DNA of 64,000 nt from Siphonodentalium dalli (Eukaryota; Mollusca; Scaphopoda; Gadilida; Siphonodentaliidae). The notes beneath the pieces were generated by a model, which worked only from the letters and a program-made list of their open reading frames with translations, was not told the origin of the DNA and did no database searches. Made by a program: the position numbers and the translations under genes. Shown piece after piece: positions 40,811 to 50,634 of the stretch. How positions within the stretch are numbered: position 1 is the first letter of the stretch; each line of letters begins with the position of its first letter. The DNA is taken from positions 214,970,205 through 215,034,204 of the forward strand of contig CP136064.1 in assembly GCA_032622095.1 (NCBI GenBank). Reading direction: 5' to 3'.

Positions 40811-40873
40811 GAATGCCTAAATTCCTTGCTTTTTAATTGTCTGACAATATTTTCTGATTACCTGATTATAAAA

Positions 40874-40985
40874 CAACATAATTTCTACCCAGGTTGTCAT
40901 GCTTTGCTTTGTGATGCGTTCATTCTATACAACATAATTTCTACCCAGGTTGTCATGCTTTGCTGTGTGATGGGTTCGTTCTATC
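40874..40985 (+). repeat. 56-bp tandem duplication over the exon A acceptor of lectin gene 1
   Basis: Bases 40874-40929 and 40930-40985 are near-identical. Each begins AACATAATTTCTACCCAG and continues into the first 37 bases of exon A. There are thus two competing acceptors at 40892 and 40948. Fifty-six is not a multiple of three, so use of the first acceptor shifts the frame. Confidence 0.9.
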
Positions 40986-41040
40986 CGGGAATAAATGTTA
41001 CAGAATAGAGATAGTACCAATGACATGGTACCAAGCAAAG
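40949..41040 (+). CDS. C-type lectin gene 1, exon A (N-terminal CTLD)
   Basis: Ninety-two bases reading CHALLCDGFVLSGNKCYRIE followed by IVPMTWYQAK. It holds the first two Cys of a long-form CTLD and the W-x-x-A(K) helix start. It is closely similar to exon A of the second gene. The boundary at 41040 is set by that similarity; the following bases GCATGT are not a standard donor. The acceptor CTACCCAG is present twice, 56 bp apart. Confidence 0.75.
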
Positions 41041-41850
41041 GCATGTGAACACAGTGTTAAGTTAAAGGAATTCAGTGTTCACTCCTTATTGAAATGATTA
41101 ATATTAGAATATTATTCTCCCAACTGGGTACTCTATTAACATATGAGTCACATGAAAAAATGTAGTATGAGGTCGCATATCAATGGCCACTAATGCAGTG
41201 TTTCAAGTCAATGGCAGAAAACTGAATTTGAATATCATGATGTCTTCACACCATGACGTCGCTAGTCAAACAGGATCACCACTGGATCAGCACACCATTA
41301 CAAACCAGACTCTCATCTCTCCCATTCACCACGTAATTATTTTAACATCTGTAATCTAGCATTAATTAGCTATTAAATCTGTAATAAGCGATACCAGGAA
41401 GTTAATCTTCAGACAAGGTCGTATTCCCCTTTAGATTGATAAAATCTCCATTTCAAATCTCTATTGTAATCGTCTGTACTTGTTGAACATTTAGGAGATG
41501 AACATACTCTGTTGAGTTGGATATTTGGGGATTCGAACATGAAAAAGCTGGCTTGCCGACGAGTTGACAAACTGTTTTAATGCTTTAATCGCCCAATATC
41601 TAATGAAACAGGGTCCGTTGATCTCCAAATTTTTTTTAAAGAAACTACGAAATGTGCTTTTTATCATGCCATGAAGTGAGATATCCATTTTTACTAATAA
41701 AATCTCTGGGTAAGTTCCATGGGTTTACTCAGGACAGCGCCCGAACAATTTCCTGTCAGCGGTATCTATAATAAATCTCTGTGAGCAGTTGACTCGATTA
41801 CCCAACAATTGGCTGCGCAGTGATGTATTGCTTCTTAGAAACAAGAGAAT
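41041..41850. other. Lectin gene 1, expected site of exon B
   Basis: I searched this stretch and 42067-44211 for a counterpart of the HCELLNSDLLVVD segment in all plus frames and found none. I see no gene here. Confidence 0.5.
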
Positions 41851-42135
41851 TAACCCTTTTATATTAGCTTAAAATACAGTAATGCCCTAAATAATCGACT
41901 CCTTAACCACAGCAGAATTATGGGTAATTTTTCAGGATTTAGTCGGAAATATGTCTTGTTGCCATTCAATGGAAAGCTCTCATTAGAGCCATATTTCCGA
42001 TTAAATCCTGAAAAATTACCTATAATTCTGCTGTGTTTAAGCAGTCGATTATTTAGGGCATTACTGTAATTAGTTCAACAAATGGCCATATTATCTAAAC
42101 ATTTCCCACCAATGAATGGGAATTATTCTGCAGTT
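41851..42135. repeat. Family D copy split by a family C MITE
   Basis: TTAACCCTTTTATATTAGCT at 41851 and TTAGTTCAACAAATGGCCAT onward at 42069 are family D. Between them sits a TA-flanked family C palindrome at 41877-42066. Confidence 0.65.
41877..42066. mobile_element. Family C palindromic MITE, copy 3
   Basis: CAGTAATGCCCTAAATAATC to GATTATTTAGGGCATTACTG, 190 bp, TA on both sides, arms of about 90 bp. Confidence 0.88.
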
Positions 42136-42249
42136 GTATTATCTGTCATCTGCTCATATTTCCTTAACAACCCTACAGATGAATAATTGACAATTCTGGT
42201 GCATACTTTGATTACTAAATGGGAAAATCCATATAAATAAATATAAATT

Positions 42250-44092
42250 TGGGTCCTGAAAACCGATTCGATGCGATTCGGAATATTTCATCTGATTCGA
42301 TTCAATTCGAAATTGGCTGTCCTGATTCGAATTGCAGTTTGCTCTACAGAACACAACTAATAATATTCGTTTTTGAATTTTGCCTGGTATCGAAAAGGTC
42401 AGTAAATACCTGAACTACCTTTCTATGAGCATTATATGTCCCAGAAAGATGCATTGAAGTCATAAAAAAATACAACTTCAAACACAATGTGTGGCACAGA
42501 TTTTGAACAGGTGGAATATGATCTCTACGGGTGTAAGCCCGAGTAGAGATTCATTTCATTATCTACTCATACCTCTGTGTAAAGCCACATTGTGGTTTGA
42601 GCTCCAAATTACACATAATAAAAAAAATATTAATAATATTCGCCTTCAAAATTCATCCAAGAAAGTCGCAGCGGAGAATTTTACAAGCCCCTGTTGGAAA
42701 ATATAGAAAAATGTAATGTTGAAATTTTGACCAAATTATGACTTAGGTTACCGGCCCTGGCGCCAGCTCTGCCAACTCTGAATCACACCATTAGACTCAT
42801 GGGAATGGCTATATCTAATTTTGGCAACATAACATATTTTATCAATTCTGATGCCCTCCCGTGACCCCAAAACTTGACTCTCCAAACGTTAAACCATGGA
42901 CACCATTAGATTCCTCGTTTCGAGGAGATTTCTATAACTGATTAATCCCTGACTCCTAATGCTCTTAAGCCCACATTATTACATTCTTGCAGCATAGAGA
43001 TGATGATATATGGTTTGTGAAAATTAGCAAAATATTTTTTTCACTATTGGTGCCCCTCCCCATTGCTGACTCGAATAGCACCACATTGGTTTCATTGAAC
43101 TACACCATTAGATTCCTCGTATCATGGAGATGACTGTTTATAGTTTGGTGGAAATGGGCAGTAAAACCATTAGTATCAATTTTAATGTGCATCCCCCACC
43201 CCCTTCCCCATCCCTGACATGAACAGCACCAATTTGGCATCTTTATAACGACACGATCATATTACTGGTGTCATGGAGAATATTAATTTTGTATAAATCG
43301 GCACTCAAAATATTTCTATCAATTTTAGTGCCCTCCTCTCTCACATCGCTGGCCTGAACAGTGCCACTTTTGGCATCTTTAACCACACAATTAGACTATA
43401 CAATTATCATGGAGATGATTATATATAAGTTTGGTGGAAATCGGTGATATAAAAAATGTCATCAATTTTGTTGTCCCTCCCCATTTGCTGTCCCTGACCC
43501 CAACAGCTTCACTTTAGAAAAATTTAACCTGTACCACTATCTTCCTCGTAAACAGTTACTCCTGTTAGATCCCTTTGGAGCCCTCTAGATGGTCCCCCAT
43601 TAATTTCTATAGTGGACAGACAGACATTTGCAAATATAGATATAGATGAATGTAGTTTAGTGTTTATCATTGAGGATAGGTTCCTGTGAACATTTTGTTT
43701 CTGTTGGAACCGAATATCAAACCAAATACACATTGATGTTCGCGAAACGAATCGAATATCAAATCAAACATAGTCAAAGACCGGACAAAGCAAGAAATTA
43801 TTTCATTGAGGGTAGTTTCCAAGCAGGAATGTTCAGTTTTAATGGGCACGATTTATGAAAATAGTGACTTCTTGCTGGGTGGTTTGTTTCTGGGATTGTT
43901 CTGATGTTTATTGTGTACTTTACAATTAAGATGTTCTGTCGCATTTGAGGAAATAATTTCACAATTACTGAGTACTGTACACTTTACCTGCAATCGTTTT
44001 ATGAATCAGTTTCAAGTTAATACCATTAAAAATATTCGAACGATTTCGAACCACAATTGTCGAATCGAATAATGAATTGAACATTCGCAGGA
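42250..44092. mobile_element. Probable hAT-type element, 1.8 kb, in lectin gene 1
   Basis: Left GGGTCCTGAAAACCGATTCG and right GAACATTCGCAGGACCC are inverted only over about 8-10 bp, with ATTCGA-rich subterminal repeats on both sides. No clear duplication was seen. It holds degenerate internal repeats at 42785-43560. Confidence 0.5.
42785..43560 (+). repeat. Degenerate repeats, about 115-200 bp units
   Basis: Five to six units recur with ACACCATTAGATTCCTCGT, TCATGGAGATGA, TTTGGTGGAAATCGG, TATCAATTTTAGTGCCC and GAACAGCACC. Unit starts are near 42785, 42899, 43101, 43248, 43385 and 43530. Confidence 0.65.
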
Positions 44093-44211
44093 CCCTAATT
44101 GAGGGTTATGTTGCTGTGACCCTTGGAGCACATTTACCATACCCTTCAATAAAATACACTCAAGCTACATTCATTTCTTAAATACTTTGATGTTTAATTT
44201 TTTTCATACAG

Positions 44212-44434
44212 GACAGAGCAAGGTTACTCTTTGGACAGCGGGAAGTGATCAGCTTTCAGAGGGCAATTGGACGTGGCATACGCGGAAAGGGGAGGAGCCA
44301 ATGAAGTTCACATACTGGGCCCCTGGGGAGCCTAACAATGTAAATTCATCAGAAAACTGCATGATTTATCAGTTCCGTGGGCAGTGGAATGACGATGATT
44401 GTATAAGCCACTTTGGCTTCATCTGTGAAATAAC
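44212..44434 (+). CDS. C-type lectin gene 1, exon C (C-terminal CTLD, EPN/WND)
   Basis: Two hundred twenty-three bases, acceptor TTCATACAG, donor ATAAC|GTGAGT. It contains LWTAGS (WIGL-type core), GNWTWHT, FTYWAPGEPNN, SENC, QWNDDDC and GFICEI. EPN plus Glu plus WND form the usual Ca2+ site 2 that binds mannose-type sugars in the family. The last three CTLD cysteines are present. Confidence 0.9.
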
Positions 44435-44487
44435 GTGAGTCAAAAATAAATTGAGACCACATGTGACATAATGTTCTAGTAAGGGAG

Positions 44488-45478
44488 CAATGTTCGTGCT
44501 GGACCGAAGTCATTTTTGGCCAAATGTTTTTTGGCCAAATTAAAAAAAAAATTGGTAAAATTGAATCCTCATTTTCTGGGCGATTCTCAATTGATGACTG
44601 AAATATTTCTTTTAAACTTTATTTGTTTCTGAGGATAAAAAAGATAATAAAAACAACTTTAAAAACATAATATTATACGAACATATAGGTATGCATAATG
44701 TCACACATAAAAGACAGATCAATTCATGTAAGTCAACATTAATTAATGCAAAATACGACGGGATTTCATATTTGACCATATACAAAAAGCACGGTGGAAA
44801 TTGAAGTCAGAAATGGCTGAGCCATCAATGCAAATAATGAAACTAACATTGCATATAATTATAAAACAGATTAATCCGCTTAACGTGGCACAATAACTCG
44901 CTGACACTATGGTCGCCAACTAATAAATTAATGAGCTGTGTTAGTTGTCATCGCTATTTTCGCCAAGATAAAAACAAATGCTGCTTATTAAAGTCAGGTG
45001 ACAACTGTTGAATATATATTGTATTCAAGCCTTTTATGATGTGAAGCCAGGTTTTTGTTATTAGACAGGAGGCAGTTTACGACACATTACATAACCGACA
45101 TGCCATTGAGTTAAGTACTTTTGTACATCCAATTATGGGACAATGTATAGTATACTTTGGGATTTTAGAGCGGGTGGGGAAATGTCCAGTTAACTGTCAA
45201 AGATTTGTGTAATGTCCCATTTGTACAGCCATCACCTTTCAATCAACTCTCCCGTTACAAATTAAATCTGGTTTTTCATGGTACGATATTTCCGAAGTTT
45301 GAAACCTGCGATACTTTTGTTGACTATCGGCAATGTCGATCTATTCAGGCCCTTTCAATTAGCTTTCGGTCTCCATTTGGGGTAAAAAAAAAAAGGTTTG
45401 GCCAAATGAAATTTTTATTGGCCAATTTCGAAAAAAATTGCCCAATGGCCAATTTGGCCATTGACAGCGCGAACACTG
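44488..45478. mobile_element. Non-autonomous hAT-type element, 991 bp
   Basis: Ends CAATGTTCGTGCTG and CAGCGCGAACACTG, exact 8-bp duplication TAAGGGAG at 44480-44487 and 45479-45486. Subterminal TTGGCCAAATTTGGCC repeats. It begins 53 bp after exon C of lectin gene 1. A fragment of the same end lies at about 56820-56885. Confidence 0.85.
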
Positions 45479-45486
45479 TAAGGGAG

Positions 45487-46827
45487 TCACCGACAGTGAG
45501 AAGATGAGTGTTGCGAATACATATATCTCTGTGAAAGATATCTTGCCCAATAAACTATATATATAGTTTAGTGGGCACGATACTTATAGATATATATTTA
45601 ACTTATTTAGAAAAAATGTTGTTTCTGGGAACTGACGATAATAAGTGACGCAGGTTCCAGTCTCAGTCAGTTGAGTGAAAATAGAAACCTTAGGCCACCC
45701 AAAATTAAATACTGTATACACCCGCCAGTAAGCCCATCCTCTAAGATAAGCTCAGCCTGGAGTTTTTACCCTAAATAAGACATGGGGTGTTCGTTCCTCG
45801 TATATAAGCCCACCCCCATTTTTGAGCATTTGGAAGGTGAATACAATCATGTCTTTCTATCCTGTAGAATTGGAGAAGATACCCAAGCACATCTGTGCTT
45901 TAATTATTTTTTCCAGTTGTCTTTCTTAAAAAATAAAGATGTATAATAGTATATACTTGTGTTAATATTGTTGTGAATTATACACATCTTATTCTGTTCT
46001 TAGTTGTTGGATCAATCAAAGAGGTATCAAGTCAATAAAATCAAAGGATGTGTAACATCTCTATCAGAGTAAATCCAATGGGATGTGGAGTAATCACTCG
46101 TTTTTGTAGGATACTTTGATAATGCAGAAGAGTGATGTATGTTCACCTGCATCTCACTGTTGTGTTTTTATAAGAATTAGCTTAATTTATTAGCATTAGT
46201 GTAACTAAATTAACTTGTGAACTCATCATACAACCCTATTATGTTTACAAATTAATCCCAAAATTTATCTTAATAATATAAATAAAGCACCTTATTATAT
46301 TTATTCAATACAATAATATGATATTGGTATAAAATATGATGGTAGGTCGGCACCTGAAGGCTAACTGAATTTTTGCACAGGGGGGGGGGGGGGGGGGGGG
46401 GGTCCTTGTGAGGAAGCCCAGTACCCACTTTTTGAGCAATTATGTGCATGAACCCCCCAGGCTTACTGACGGGTGTATACAGTGTTTGTTTCTCAGGCAT
46501 TGCCACATTGAAATAAATGGTCCGCATTGGAGCATTAATTGCAAAATACATGTACTCTCAACATATATCATGTAATATGTCATGAGTGACTATCTATCAT
46601 GTATATGTATAGTGACATAGAATATGAAGTAGTTGACTACATTGAACAAAATTATTAGCTTGATCCTCATAGTCTGTTGTACTAATTGTAAGTGTAACCT
46701 CACACGACTGCGATTTAAATCATAGGTGCAAACAAATTGTGGCCGACAAACATAGAGTGTCCACACGGTGGCGATTAAAAATCGCAAATGGGAAAACTCG
46801 TATGGCGAAGTTATCCACGTGACTGAT
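45487..46827. other. Unassigned stretch between the lectin genes
   Basis: It includes a 22-base G tract at 46381-46402. I see no gene and no counterpart of the lectin terminal exon. Confidence 0.4.
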
Positions 46828-47035
46828 CATTAGCTTAATTTTACTTTGTAAAGTTTGAGCTATTGCTATGGCTTGGTTTCCATCCTCTGTGTGTGCATCC
46901 GTCAACAATTTCCATTGGCACGGGCTACAGGTCGTACCTTTGGTCGGATCATTATGAAATTTGTCATAGCTGTTGACATTGACATGTAGATGGGAACGAG
47001 TCATTTTGGGGTCATTCATTGGTACACAAAAGTTA
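46828..47035. repeat. Family G fragment
   Basis: TTACTTTGTAAAGTTTGAGC, then ATTGCTATGGCTTGG, then ACAGGTCGTACCTTTGGTCG and ATGTAGATGGGAACGAGTCA. It is the same terminus as the copies at 10735 and 39655. Just after it, GTCACTCGTGCATGG-CTAGTATGAAAGT is repeated in tandem (47040 and 47185). Confidence 0.7.
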
Positions 47036-47978
47036 ATTGGTCACTCGTGCATGGGCTAGTATGAAAGTAATAATTTCCATATCCCCTTCTGGGGGATAAC
47101 TATATTTATGTTGATATATAATAATATAAGTAGGATTTTGAAATATTCCTGCCATGCATTGGTACACATTTTTGTAAGTCAATTGGTCACTCGTGCATGG
47201 ACTCGTATGAAAGTGATAAAAATATCTATATCCCCTTCTGGGGGATGACAATATTTATCTAACTGTCAACATTTTCTATAATCCATTGGTAAGTGTATAA
47301 TAAACCATACATATTTATGGATCTGCATGTAAGATATCATGTCATAGCTCTGAACATTTTTGCTTCATAAAAATCGGTATCTAGAATGAGATTGTATGGA
47401 GTATGGACATACCTGTAGAAATTTCTATGAAAAAACCCAATAACTATACACCCAAGAATGATGGGTATAGTATATATGATTACATGCGCCTGGTCCTCCA
47501 TAAGCTGTATGTCTATCTGTCAATTAGAACAAATAACTTAGCTGTTGCTTGTCAGATCTCAATGAATGTTCAACACTGCAAGGGTAATCAAAGGAGTGTC
47601 AATTAAGTGCTGTTTTTTGGCATTTAGAGTTTATTTATTTGTTTATCTGGACATTTAGATTTTTTTGTCCTGATTTAATGTTTAATTTTATACAAATAAT
47701 TAGTCGACCAAAATCAGGTTATATATGCTGAAACATGGCACCTGGGATGGAAACGAACAATGTTCATCGCTGGTGCCAGCTACGAGTTAACTCATAGGTA
47801 AATCAGTATTACATTTGTGATGGCTTAGATGACATAGAGTGTACCAATGTTTATATATAAAGTCATTTACCATGTCTTATACATGATATGCTTGCACCTG
47901 TATAGCACTCTTCATCATCTATGTCATAGAAAACGTAATTTTATATACCTACGAGATAACTCATAGCTGGCACCAGCA

Positions 47979-49122
47979 TAGTCCAAGTCTTCTCGTACTA
48001 AAACCGGCTAAGATATTGGGATGGAGGTGCCGGTCTTTAGTCCAAGACCGCTTGTATACCAATCCTATGACACGACTTACGCCCACGATCTCTGGCGGGA
48101 ATTTGTGGTGTATTTTACTCGATTTACCTAGCAAATCATTACATGATGCTATATACATCGGAAAGGCTTACATCTTATGGTCATAATGGTGTATAATAAT
48201 CTAACTTTAATGTTAAATTACACATAGAATATTCCGGTTGATTGACACAAACATCGATTTGTTTCTCTGTTTGTTTACGTTTTAACCGAAAGCCGAAGTG
48301 GTCCGAATAAGTTCGGCATAATCCGCTGTTTGTTCTGGGAATTCTACTTTCCGTTTCTATATATAGCACGGGTTTTCCGAAAAAAAATGGCGAAAACCGA
48401 TCGCCCGAAAGTCCAGTTTTCTATGTGCTTTCAGAACAATTCCCGCACTAAAAACTTAATGACATAATGGAGGATCAGAACGGTAGTTTTGTTGACAATT
48501 TTCGCAAGCAACTTGTCAAAATTGGAGCAAATTAGAACTCTTGTGGTGCATTTTGACATCTGTGTTGATAAAATAATCGGAGAACCGAATCACACAGTTT
48601 CGAAATATAGTTCTTCCGTTTTAGTGGGACTTTTCAAACTTAAGGTTCATTTATTTAGTGTATTACATTTATATCTCCAATGTTTAATTAATCTATTTAT
48701 TATTTTATTTATTGACACACATAATTACGATTACAATGGAGAATTCATCGTAATTTGCATTGTTGTCCAAAATCTACGGAATATTTTCAACGGAAAATGC
48801 CGAACACAGTTCGCGAGGTCAACCGAGTTCGCATACTTTTAAAAAATTGTAAACATTGAGGTAAATGTCTCTTTTCGCATTAAATTACCGTTTTAAATTC
48901 ACAACTGATGTGGGTTTCAGATAAAATAGCATGTCTTCTGCGGAAAATATCCGTTTATTGTCGCAATTGTGATATTTTATTTCATATAATTGAGGTTTTA
49001 TTTGAGCGGGTCACTAACGCTTAAGTCGTGTCATAAGAATGCATGGGCCTGGAACTCGGACTAAAGACCGGCACCTCCATCCCAATATCTTAGCCGGTTT
49101 TAGTACGAGAAGACTTGGACTA
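47979..49122. mobile_element. MULE-like element, 1144 bp
   Basis: Inverted ends of about 65 bp: TAGTCCAAGTCTTCTCGTAC through TAAAACCGGCTAAGATATTG. Exact 9-bp duplication GCACCAGCA at 47970-47978 and 49123-49131. The interior is A/T-rich without a transposase. It is inserted in an older sequence that carries its own inverted repeat (CTATGAGTT-ACTCG, 47768-47810). Confidence 0.88.
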
Positions 49123-49131
49123 GCACCAGCA

Positions 49132-50579
49132 ATGAGACACTGGTAAATTCCATTCCAATTGCCGACTATGAGTATTGTAGCCTTGTGACATATTTCAGCA
49201 TCATATAACCCGATATTGGTCAAACCATCACTCATACATACATCAAATATCAACTACTATCGGCAAAACATGCAATGTTGGCATATGGGATGGAAATTAC
49301 CCATTGGTTTTCGGCAGTGAACATATGTTAACATCTAACTAAAAAATTGGTGTTTCAAAAAGTTGTGCCCCCCTTGCCCTTGGTTGCTTCCGGCGCCCAT
49401 GATTAACTCTTTTGATGCCAAGCAGCACCATAGATGGACGCCCCAGTGCCACTCATTCTATACATGTATACATGGATTGTGGGTGTATATGGTTAATGTG
49501 GTGTATCTCAGGTATCATTGGGTATAATGTTTTCAAATTTCACAGATTAATGGACATATGGTTGGGCCACATGTAGCCGTTTCGCCCACCCTGCGAAGGT
49601 CACATGACCTTTGGTGGCCATCTTGGATTTCTACTTATATGCCTGTATTTTGGGTATATTCAGGTGTATACAGGCATATATCTGCTATAAAATAATTTAA
49701 TCACTAGTCTGTTGCATTGAATATTATTGAGTTATTATCAGTTGATATATTGTAGGACATGACACACTCCTACCTCTATAATTTATATTATAACCACATC
49801 TAAATGGTGTTACATGACCAGGTTCATCACCACGGGTGCACACCAACTAGTATATATATGATCCAATTTATGCAGGGATGTTGTGTTTATTTGTTGCATC
49901 TGCTACACGATCTGGTCTTATGTTCAGGTAAGAATACCACATGACCTCTATGGGCCATGATTTGCCACTTTTCGTGGTCATGGCAGCCATCTTGAATTTG
50001 GATCGGAATGTCTGCATTTGATAATTCTATATTGTGTAAAATTATATGTACTGTCAATTTCAACTTTAGGCCAAGGTTATTTCCTGTTTGTAAACTTGGA
50101 CATGCGATCTTTTATTGTGGATGTAAATTAGACACATTATATACATTGCTGCTTTGATTAAGTAGAATTAATAATATAATTAAATAAAAGTCAATTTAGC
50201 AACTTTGAACATTAATAAGGGGCATATAATAAAAAGAATAGCTACAGTTTTTTGTTTGAATACCTGAAACATCTCATTCAGGTCTGGAAAGAAATACTGA
50301 TTTTCACTAGCGGCTTGCAGACACTCTTGAACATTCGATATTTCTTTCCAGTGACAAATGAGATATTTCTGTATTCAGACAAAAACAGTAGGTATTCTCT
50401 ATATATTGACCTAATACACAAAGCAAAAGCCAGAAATGTTTTACACATTTTATATTCACTAAATAAGATAAGATCTGTGTGTCATGCATGGTCATGTACC
50501 ATATATGCAGTCAGATAAGACAACTCTGTCCTTAGCAGTGCAACTTGTCTGGTCGACATTGAAGAGAGCAGCTCTACCA
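49132..50579. other. Region upstream of lectin gene 2
   Basis: Presumed promoter and 5' UTR of gene 2 near the right end. I see a trace of the 804-type element near 49373-49400 and repeats of GGCCATCTTGGATTT and GCAGCCATCTTGAATTT. No gene is recognised. Confidence 0.45.
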
Positions 50580-50634
50580 ATGTATTTCCTGACTGTGCTG
50601 CCTGCAATAATATTCCACATTTTCTCCCCTCAAG
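50580..50634 (+). CDS. C-type lectin gene 2, signal-peptide exon
   Basis: Fifty-five bases: MYFLTVLPAIIFHIFSPQ plus one base, donor CAAG|GTAGGT. An in-frame upstream ATG at 50505 would add 25 residues and spoil the signal peptide. I chose 50580 because exon length and sequence match the paralogous exon at 36595. Confidence 0.8.

Larger units (their letters stand above)
36595..44434 (+). pseudogene. C-type lectin gene 1 (upstream paralog): signal, A and C exons only, probably broken
   Basis: Exons recognised: 36595-36649 (signal peptide), 40949-41040 (A) and 44212-44434 (C). Each has exactly the length and phase of its counterpart in the complete downstream paralog (55, 92, 223 nt). Exon C keeps the canonical Ca2+/mannose-type residues: EPN, Glu before the fourth Cys (SENC) and WND. 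No counterpart of the 88-nt exon B or of the terminal exon was found. Joining A directly to C is out of frame (phase 0 into phase 1). The donor after exon A is GC (AAG|GCATGT), and exon A has a 56-bp duplication over its acceptor. The gene is therefore a pseudogene, or uses a diverged exon B that I missed, or shares exons with its neighbour. C-type lectins of this size are secreted recognition proteins. Confidence 0.7.

Noticed and set aside
40893-41008. Lectin exon A starting at the first acceptor (40893)
   Set aside because: It shifts the frame after the 56-bp duplicate and meets a stop; the second acceptor gives the same 92-nt exon as the paralog.
46121-46160. Possible terminal exon of lectin gene 1 after ATAATGCAG
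   Set aside because: The phase fits, but the peptide has no similarity to the tail of gene 2, and the acceptor has no pyrimidine tract.
48489-48842. 117-codon hydrophobic ORF
   Set aside because: It lies inside the MULE-like element, is A/T-rich with poor coding signal, and matches no transposase I know.
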